Below the pieces are notes generated by a model. That model worked only from the letters and a program-made list of their open reading frames with translations, had not been told where the DNA came from and did not search any database. This document shows positions 59,101-64,000 of a stretch of DNA of 64,000 nt, piece after piece. Origin of the DNA: Alteromonadaceae bacterium 2753L.S.0a.02. Its GTDB lineage: Bacteria > Pseudomonadota > Gammaproteobacteria > Pseudomonadales > Cellvibrionaceae. How positions within the stretch are numbered: position 1 is the first letter of the stretch; each line of letters starts with the position of its first letter. Position numbers and translations under genes: made by a program. Where the stretch lies: NCBI GenBank assembly GCA_007827375.1, contig VISH01000002.1:1513001-1577000 (forward strand), read 5' to 3'.

Positions 59101-59803
59101 ACTTACATCGCGCACCAATGGCACAACCGTCGTGCCCTGGTTGAACGGTTCGGCGTTGGCAATCGGTACGATCACTCTGAGCCGGGGAGCTACTCCCGAT
59201 GGACCTTTTAACGATTATTCGCTTGGCGTCGACCTATTGGACGCCGATAACGTTACACTTCGCACAGCCGATTACGATTTGGATGTGGATAACGACACGC
59301 TTGCCGATCATGTAAATTTAGGGAGTCATATCCAATTCTTTGGGCGTTTGAGATTGGCTGATGCTTTTGGCCCGGAAACGGCGAATTTACCGGTGGTTTT
59401 TGTTACTGAATATTGGGATGGAAGCACTTGGCTACAGAATGGAAGTGATAGTTGCTCAGCAATAAACCTCAATCAAATCAGCTATTCAACCACTGGCACA
59501 ATTGACACGGTTGCCAATCGTACTGTAACGATTGGCGCGTCTACGACGACCGGTAGTTATACCGATCTTTCGGGTGGAAACGTTAATTTTTCGAGTGGTG
59601 ACGCAGGGCACTATTTCAGCGCGCCTGGAACCGGAAATACCGGCAGCTTCCAAGTGGACGTTAATTTGCTGAATTATCCCTGGTTAAGATTCGATTGGAA
59701 TAACGATGCTGATTATAGCGACATAATGCTGCCGTCTGCGAATTATACTTTTGGTAGTTATCGCGGTCATGATCGGATTATCTATTGGCGCGAAGTATTT
59801 TAA
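56153..59803 (+). CDS. mshQ: MSHA-associated adhesin-like protein MshQ
   Basis: A 1216-residue secreted protein with an N-terminal signal peptide (about 1-29, cleaved near FASA|QD). Residues about 95-245 are short beta repeats (SVTIFVQGDITLNN, NFTMQNGAAVV) like a beta-helix. Residues about 262-480 form a LamG/concanavalin-type domain (LVAEWRLDE, WHHIAITYESGTQAIYIDG, GFIDEVRIYDGPL) that could bind a sugar or matrix ligand. The remaining 730 residues correspond to the long MshQ C-terminal domain with Ig-like and DUF6701 segments. The last gene of the msh run; a tip adhesin role is the working view. The ATG has a weak ribosome-binding site; a GTG at 56171 with AGCAGG before it is an alternative. 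Confidence 0.9.
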   Translation: MSVSRVKNIIQRLLQTIGILSITTSFASAQDCSEIFPGAAQNSNPSGDVIIQWNSQLLNTPGNTVVTRTFTDNAGPNRSCGSVSCTSINNTVPSSVKNSYNNFDGNISLGSNQTRTRFPGQYGSLTLGYNSTLNLTPGVYTFSSNFNMGSDSRIVVSSPGSVTIFVQGDITLNNAAQINSANSNRYVFLYSHGSTVFGSSATVNAVVYSRFNFTMQNGAAVVGAVTSRFNLTLNSASTITYDSSSVTNTNYDDFCNQYVSPNLVAEWRLDELTWSGAADEVLDNSGNNLHGRARDPYGATVELPQTSLTLPAIVGSPGTCRYGDFKGSADGFVQIDDPGTGSILDLSEYSVTSWIYARRWATSGLMTIVSKDENFEYHLNNNGQVNWWWGGGSQELTTGVSVPINAWHHIAITYESGTQAIYIDGILEASHNDSNAVTLNNDPVLIGIDLDFQSRLFDGFIDEVRIYDGPLSQADVNTVMNETHPCIPENLLDHFIIDVGAGSASTCIPTQITITAEDASDNTLLDYVGDIEITTSTGNGSWSATSNPLDAQGALTPGVADSGDASYEFEVSEADQGSIILNLGNSHAEALSITVEDAGAGVTITSGALTFSENAFVVNVTDSLGNDVVAGRDHNFQIQMIRNDPDTGSCGPATEYDVATVKMWLSRDSSDPGGAAPAALTASETETLPDTEPAAANLTLPFIDGIANFSLQTSDVGRYALQFKDDNSGFSDLAISGGSSTLVARPFGFDVQGTGNPGASLATGPVFTVAGQDFSATVRAVIWQAADDADDNGIADGHNDNDPTNNANLADNSEAVSFGSETPSEGVQLSETLQLPVAGNDPGLATSATPDGRQLRAFTSGIAATSTIYFSEVGVIELEARVLSGDYLNTGSTFSNRIQGRSGYVGRFVPNHFAVVPSAINAACGTAGFSYMEQAFSTNYVLDARNLANQLTQNYTADFARLDPAAGLGTINYAAIDTASSTQLTSRTNGTTVVPWLNGSALAIGTITLSRGATPDGPFNDYSLGVDLLDADNVTLRTADYDLDVDNDTLADHVNLGSHIQFFGRLRLADAFGPETANLPVVFVTEYWDGSTWLQNGSDSCSAINLNQISYSTTGTIDTVANRTVTIGASTTTGSYTDLSGGNVNFSSGDAGHYFSAPGTGNTGSFQVDVNLLNYPWLRFDWNNDADYSDIMLPSANYTFGSYRGHDRIIYWREVF

Positions 59804-59993
59804 TATCACAGTGTCTTTTCTAGACGTCACCTGTGTTCACCCGGGGTGCTATTAAATTCTCTCGATCTAATTGACTACTGGGTGAATAAGTAGACTGCAT
59901 TCTTTTGCTAAACTCTAGATAAGTCCCTCGTGCCCCAATATTCCGGTGCAAACATACAACGCCTTTCCGTGCTTAGCTGCTCAATACATCATT

Positions 59994-61682
59994 ATGAATA
60001 ATTCGACGAAGTCCTTACATGTTGCCGTTTACTCTCCATTGTTAGGCGGGTTTTATTTTGGCGAACTCATCGGCCAGATTCGTACTGCATGTCTCATAAA
60101 AGGCTACAAACTTACGGTTATTGAAACCAAAGGATACTCAAAATACAACTCTATGCTGGCAACGGGTAGGGTAGATATTGTGATATTGTTGCGAAATGCC
60201 GTGGATGTAAAATTCGTACGTGCTCTTCAGGCGGCAGGCAAGGTGGTTATTTCTGTGGCCTGTGATTATTTTCCATTGGATGTGCCGGTGGTTGGCTGTG
60301 ATAACGAAAGCGGGGCATCCCAGGCATTTGATTATCTCTATAAGAAAGGGCATAAAAAAATTACTTTTATTGGTGAGCTCGGCCAATTCGATGTGCGTAA
60401 GCGCTATGAAGCTTTCTGTGAGTCTAACGAATCTGCTGGATTTGAAATTTCCGAGCAACAAATAATAAGTGTAGAAGATTCGCTAACTTCGGGTGGCATT
60501 CGGGCTGGAGAGCAATTTCTTTCCGAAGGCAACGACAGTAGTGGAATAATTTTTGGAGCTTGTCTAACCGCGATAGGTTTTATCAATAAACTGGAGAAGT
60601 TGAACCCGGAGCGCTTGAGTACTTTGGAAATGGTGAGTTTTGATGCTTTTTCCGTATTACCATTTTCAACCAGTGATATCGCAATAGTCGATCAGAATTT
60701 ACATATAATCGCCCATACGGCGGTGTCATTGGCGGAGCAGGTGTTGGCTGGGGAGTCTGTGCCACATCTAAGCTATGTGCAACCTAAGCTGATACGTGCA
60801 GATAGTGATTTGCTCAAGAGTGAGCAAGGCTTTATGGCGACTTCCATGGAACTGGATGAATTTTATGATGCTAACTATATGAAATCCGTGGTTGCCAATA
60901 TGCACGAATGGCCACAAACAATTGCGAGAAGCAAATTAGATGATTTGATGATGATGGAGCCATTATTTTCGAGCTATTTGCAAATAGCGTTGTTTTCCAG
61001 GGTGGTTTCTAACGATGCTGGCGAAACCAGTTTGAAGATTTTAAAAGTTGTAGTAGCCGACCACTATAGCCACGCAAAAGAAGCGATTGCCCATACGACA
61101 ATTAATATTCAGAGCGTCCACGAAGCGGTTGAGCAATATGTGGGGGAAGCATTTGACAGAATGCTGCACATTCCTATGATCAGGCAAGAACGTATGGTCG
61201 CGGTCTTAAGTGTTTTTGGTAAATCGCAAGCGAGCGGCAAACGAGCGAGTTTTCTTGCGATGTGTGGATATCTCAATATAGTCGCCGATTCTTTGCTAAA
61301 TGACATAAGATCAACTGATAAACCCGATATAAATCAAAGGGAGGAAATTGCGACTGAACCCAGTGATAAGAAGGCGTTCATTCGTTGGGATAAGAACGAG
61401 TTAACCACCCGCTGGGACGATGCAGCACTTTCAATGTTGGGCTTCGAGACCGAATTGGAGCGAAGCATCTATCGCCATATGGACATAACTGATCGCGTTA
61501 ATGAAAAAGATGAAAATGCGGTACGAGCGCTGTTGCAGGACCCAGGGCATGCAGGAGGCAGAGTATACGTTCGCCTGCGGTTAAAAGATAAATCTGATGC
61601 AACTTTCGAGCTAAGGCATCACGCTCAAACAGATGGTAACACGAGCGAATATGCTTTAAGTTATTGGGAAACGGATGTTTGA
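59994..61682 (+). CDS. PBP1/LacI-type ligand-binding sensor protein with C-terminal PAS-like domain, no DNA-binding domain
   Basis: About 562 residues from ATG 59994; a GTG at 59946 is also in frame. Residues about 8-275 have the periplasmic-binding-protein type I fold as in LacI regulators (SLHVAVYSPLLGGFYFGELIGQI, DVPVVGCDNESGASQAFDYLYKKGHKKITFIG, GIIFGACLTAIGF). There is no helix-turn-helix and no signal peptide, so it is probably a cytoplasmic sensor. The middle (about 290-450) is mostly helical with a GAF-like feel, and the end (about 470-560) looks like PAS/PAC (TTRWDDAALSMLGFE...HMDITDRV). No output domain follows. The stop overlaps the next gene by 8 nt. Function unknown. Confidence 0.75.
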   Translation: MNNSTKSLHVAVYSPLLGGFYFGELIGQIRTACLIKGYKLTVIETKGYSKYNSMLATGRVDIVILLRNAVDVKFVRALQAAGKVVISVACDYFPLDVPVVGCDNESGASQAFDYLYKKGHKKITFIGELGQFDVRKRYEAFCESNESAGFEISEQQIISVEDSLTSGGIRAGEQFLSEGNDSSGIIFGACLTAIGFINKLEKLNPERLSTLEMVSFDAFSVLPFSTSDIAIVDQNLHIIAHTAVSLAEQVLAGESVPHLSYVQPKLIRADSDLLKSEQGFMATSMELDEFYDANYMKSVVANMHEWPQTIARSKLDDLMMMEPLFSSYLQIALFSRVVSNDAGETSLKILKVVVADHYSHAKEAIAHTTINIQSVHEAVEQYVGEAFDRMLHIPMIRQERMVAVLSVFGKSQASGKRASFLAMCGYLNIVADSLLNDIRSTDKPDINQREEIATEPSDKKAFIRWDKNELTTRWDDAALSMLGFETELERSIYRHMDITDRVNEKDENAVRALLQDPGHAGGRVYVRLRLKDKSDATFELRHHAQTDGNTSEYALSYWETDV

Positions 61683-63612
61683 CAGCATCAATGCTTGGTT
61701 AGACTTATTGCCACGGGATAGCTTGCTATCGCTGCTCATCGTGGCACTGGTCATTAGCGTTTTCCTCAATTTATACGCCATGAATTCCGGTTCTAAAAAT
61801 GCTGCTGCATTAAAGGGTAAGCATATTCCCAATTTGGTGAAAAAATATCTACTCGATCAACAGCGAAAAACTCATTTAGAGCTGGAGAGCGGGAATCGCA
61901 GCCTTAACAATAATGCAATGCGTTTGCGAGAGGCTTATTTGGCTATTGAAGCTAAGAGTATCGACCGCGGCGAAAACACCGAAGAATATTGGAATTTGAT
62001 CAATGCAAAGCTTACCAAGCTGCTAGCTATTTACGAAAAAAATAAACCGCTTAGCTTGTTAAAATTTATTGAAGAAAAAATAGCTATGATACATCGTGAG
62101 CTGGAACTGGCGCCGCCTTCAGTCGGCAAAGATAGCGTAGTGAGAGGCTTGCACAAATTGCACAGTATTTGTATAGCTCACGAACACAATGCAGAGAAAA
62201 TTGAACACATCAGCGACAAGTTAAGCGCGGTATTTTTTAAATTGCGCAGTGCAAATTATAAATCGGCTGCAGGAAAAGTTGCCGTGCACGTAAAATATAC
62301 CGATGATGGCCATCGTTTAATCGAAAAAATCGGGGATAGCGTTTCGAATATGATGCAGCGTACTTCCGAACTTCAAAGCGCTGTAGGTCACGAAAATGAT
62401 TCTCTGACGCGAATGCATGAGTATTCATCGCAAATGAAAGGACAAGCGCATAGTTTGCGTGACGAGTATCTAGGCTTTAAAGATGATGTTCAAGGTCTAA
62501 GCAATCAACTTCGTGATTCAGCAACCGAATCAGAGGTTAACGCTATAGATAGGAAAATTATAGACCTTTCAGAAGAAATTGTGGCAGCCAGTGAAAAAGA
62601 AATTATCCGCCTTAAAGTCATTGTAAAAGAAAAGAAAGCAATTATTAGGCAATTGGAGGAACAGCTATCATCTCCACCGAACCCCACGAATTCGGTGGGT
62701 GCTGGGAATAGTGAACTTCCAACCGTGAAGGATTCTGATTTGGAGTTGTTGCGAAAAAACCTTCGGGAATCTGAGCAGTGCATAAAAATGCTAGAAGATG
62801 AGCTCGAATTGCTCAAAACACAAACCTCGAAAGTGCATACCGATTCCGCTGCTAATCAAGAGCATGCCTTACTGTTGTTGCAGCAAAGCATTACCGAAGC
62901 GAATAAAGAGCTCAGTGACTATCGCGAGTTGCTCGACCGTAAAGACGTTATTTTTGATTTTCTGCGTGAATGCATAGATTCAAGCTCTCCTCCGGATGTT
63001 GCTTTGTTCCTTTACCAATGTTTGCAGGATCTCGGTTACGATAGCGAATTACTCGTTGCGGCGGGCGATAAGAAACTCGAACTCAATCGTGAAGGGAAGC
63101 TGTCAGTTAGTCAGAAAATGTTAATCGATAGTGTTCGCATTGGCGAGTTCAATTCGAGTGAGCGTGGTAAAAAAATTGTTTACCGGTATCGCAACTTCGG
63201 CGGTGTATCTCGTCGTACCGATGGTAAGGCTTTTAGAGACAATGAAAAAAAGTCGCTGGCAGATCTGTTTTCAATTTGTGAAAAAGTGTTTGTAGCTATA
63301 AATGAGAAGAATGCACAGGCTACGCGAAAGCACGAAGTGAGTAAATTGGTCAACTCTTATAAATATTTGGTAAGTGAAGTGGATGCAGCGATCGATAAAG
63401 TATTGAAGAACGCGCAAACAAATGCACAGAGTAATTTCGCGCAAGCCACCGATATTGCCAGGCGTGGCGGACTAAATGCACAGTTGATCGCGCGTATTAA
63501 ATCCCTTGAAAAGGAATTTATCTCTGATTTAAGCGCTGAGGAATTGACTAAAATCCGCTTGCGTAAATCGCAACTGGAAATATTGAAAAAGCTCGAAGAT
63601 CTCGAGTCTTGA
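61675..63612 (+). CDS. Membrane-anchored coiled-coil protein, function unknown
   Basis: A 645-residue protein. One transmembrane helix (about 17-35) is followed by a long, charged, mostly helical cytoplasmic part, with heptad-like coiled coil at about 225-325 and 355-430 around a short Pro/Asn linker. Residues about 440-560 form a compact globular region (DVALFLYQCLQDLGYDSELLV, RIGEFNSSERGKKIVYRYRNFGG), then a helical tail. The architecture recalls membrane signal transducers without a methyl-accepting tip or enzyme domain. It shares an overlapping start with the PBP1-like sensor gene, implying that the two act together. Confidence 0.7.
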   Translation: MFDSINAWLDLLPRDSLLSLLIVALVISVFLNLYAMNSGSKNAAALKGKHIPNLVKKYLLDQQRKTHLELESGNRSLNNNAMRLREAYLAIEAKSIDRGENTEEYWNLINAKLTKLLAIYEKNKPLSLLKFIEEKIAMIHRELELAPPSVGKDSVVRGLHKLHSICIAHEHNAEKIEHISDKLSAVFFKLRSANYKSAAGKVAVHVKYTDDGHRLIEKIGDSVSNMMQRTSELQSAVGHENDSLTRMHEYSSQMKGQAHSLRDEYLGFKDDVQGLSNQLRDSATESEVNAIDRKIIDLSEEIVAASEKEIIRLKVIVKEKKAIIRQLEEQLSSPPNPTNSVGAGNSELPTVKDSDLELLRKNLRESEQCIKMLEDELELLKTQTSKVHTDSAANQEHALLLLQQSITEANKELSDYRELLDRKDVIFDFLRECIDSSSPPDVALFLYQCLQDLGYDSELLVAAGDKKLELNREGKLSVSQKMLIDSVRIGEFNSSERGKKIVYRYRNFGGVSRRTDGKAFRDNEKKSLADLFSICEKVFVAINEKNAQATRKHEVSKLVNSYKYLVSEVDAAIDKVLKNAQTNAQSNFAQATDIARRGGLNAQLIARIKSLEKEFISDLSAEELTKIRLRKSQLEILKKLEDLES

Positions 63613-63629
63613 TAATGCCTATAGCGATT

Positions 63630-64000
63630 CTACATGTTTACCCAGCTGTTCAGGGCCGGTACCTTAAAGACCCTTCCCTCGTAACGTAGAATAATACCGT
63701 CGGGTAAAATCATCTCCAGTACCAGACCTTTTTCGATCGTGTCGCCGCGATGGCGTTCCGCGCCATTGATAACAACGCTATTTTTTTGCATAGATTCGAA
63801 GTCGTGTGCAGAATACGTGAGCGACGGAATTTTTTCCTGAATTGTCCAGGGCAGGCTACGTATTGAACCGATTTCAGTAAAGTCTGCCAAAGTTGGCTGT
63901 TGTTTTTGTTTTGGCTCCGGGGTTGGTGGTGGAGTCGGTTGTGGCGTCGGCTGCTGTGTTGGCGCTGCAGAGGGTGTTGGAGTCATTGCTGGGGGGGGGG
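63630..64000 (-). CDS. GspB-like general secretion pathway protein, C-terminal part (truncated by window edge)
   Basis: The last ~120 residues of a protein whose upstream part lies beyond 64000. A Pro/Thr-rich linker (QQPTPQPTPPPTPEP) is followed by the T2SSB/GspB C-terminal domain, recognised from IPSLTYSAHDFESMQKNSVVINGAERHRGDTI. GspB works with GspA in placing the type II secretin. The frame stays open to the edge through a run of ten C residues (on this strand). The first methionine in view (63986) is therefore not assumed to be the start. Confidence 0.78.
   Translation of the reverse strand, partial: PPPAMTPTPSAAPTQQPTPQPTPPPTPEPKQKQQPTLADFTEIGSIRSLPWTIQEKIPSLTYSAHDFESMQKNSVVINGAERHRGDTIEKGLVLEMILPDGIILRYEGRVFKVPALNSWVNM

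Overview
The window looks like chromosome from a free-living or symbiotic marine gammaproteobacterium. The gene content (GH26 mannanase, flavin-dependent tryptophan halogenase, a full MSHA pilus locus, large lipoprotein subtilase) best resembles Cellvibrionaceae such as Saccharophagus or Teredinibacter. That placement is inferred from content and protein style; no search was run. Nearly all genes look intact and typical for a chromosome. I saw no integrase, transposase, CRISPR array or tRNA gene.

Layout. 1-3745: 3' part of an rRNA operon (23S lacking about its first 100 nt, then 5S), with fragments of extra 5S genes and three terminator copies set in GC-rich palindromic DNA. 4316-7487: lipoprotein subtilase plus a small lipoprotein. 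8213-20501: dnaE, a reverse-strand tryptophan halogenase, accA, a chemoreceptor and hrpA. 20665-22067: a frameshifted mlaA and a PilZ protein. 22289-27555: a signalling cluster (response regulator/PP2C-type phosphatase, STAS protein, FHA protein, CHASE2-Ser/Thr kinase, second FHA protein). 27605-31948: a nitrate-type ABC importer on the minus strand, with a sigma-54 promoter and an NtrC-like site upstream. 32407-37059: RNase II, an exported AstE/AspA-type zinc hydrolase and a GH26 mannanase. 38294-42221: type IV pilus minor pilins (pilE-like, fimT, pilV, pilW, and a very large pilX with a beta-helix-like tail). 42223-42690: trmL. 42953-59803: MSHA pilus locus mshI-I2-J-K-L-M-N-E-G-F-A-C-D-O-P-Q. 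59994-63612: two overlapping genes of unknown function (PBP1-like sensor plus membrane-anchored coiled-coil protein). 63630-right edge: C-terminal part of a GspB-like protein; the window ends in ten G residues.

How they fit together. Surface attachment and its control dominate: two type IV pilus gene sets, a PilZ protein, the c-di-GMP-binding type of pilus ATPase (MshE), a chemoreceptor, and a partner-switching/phosphorylation cluster. Nutrient acquisition is represented by the extracellular protease, the mannanase and the nitrogen-controlled importer. The strongest new leads are a perfect intrinsic-terminator hairpin inside mshC just after the major pilin gene, the uncharacterised PBP1/coiled-coil gene pair, the pilX-beta-helix fusion, and the decayed tandem 5S array.
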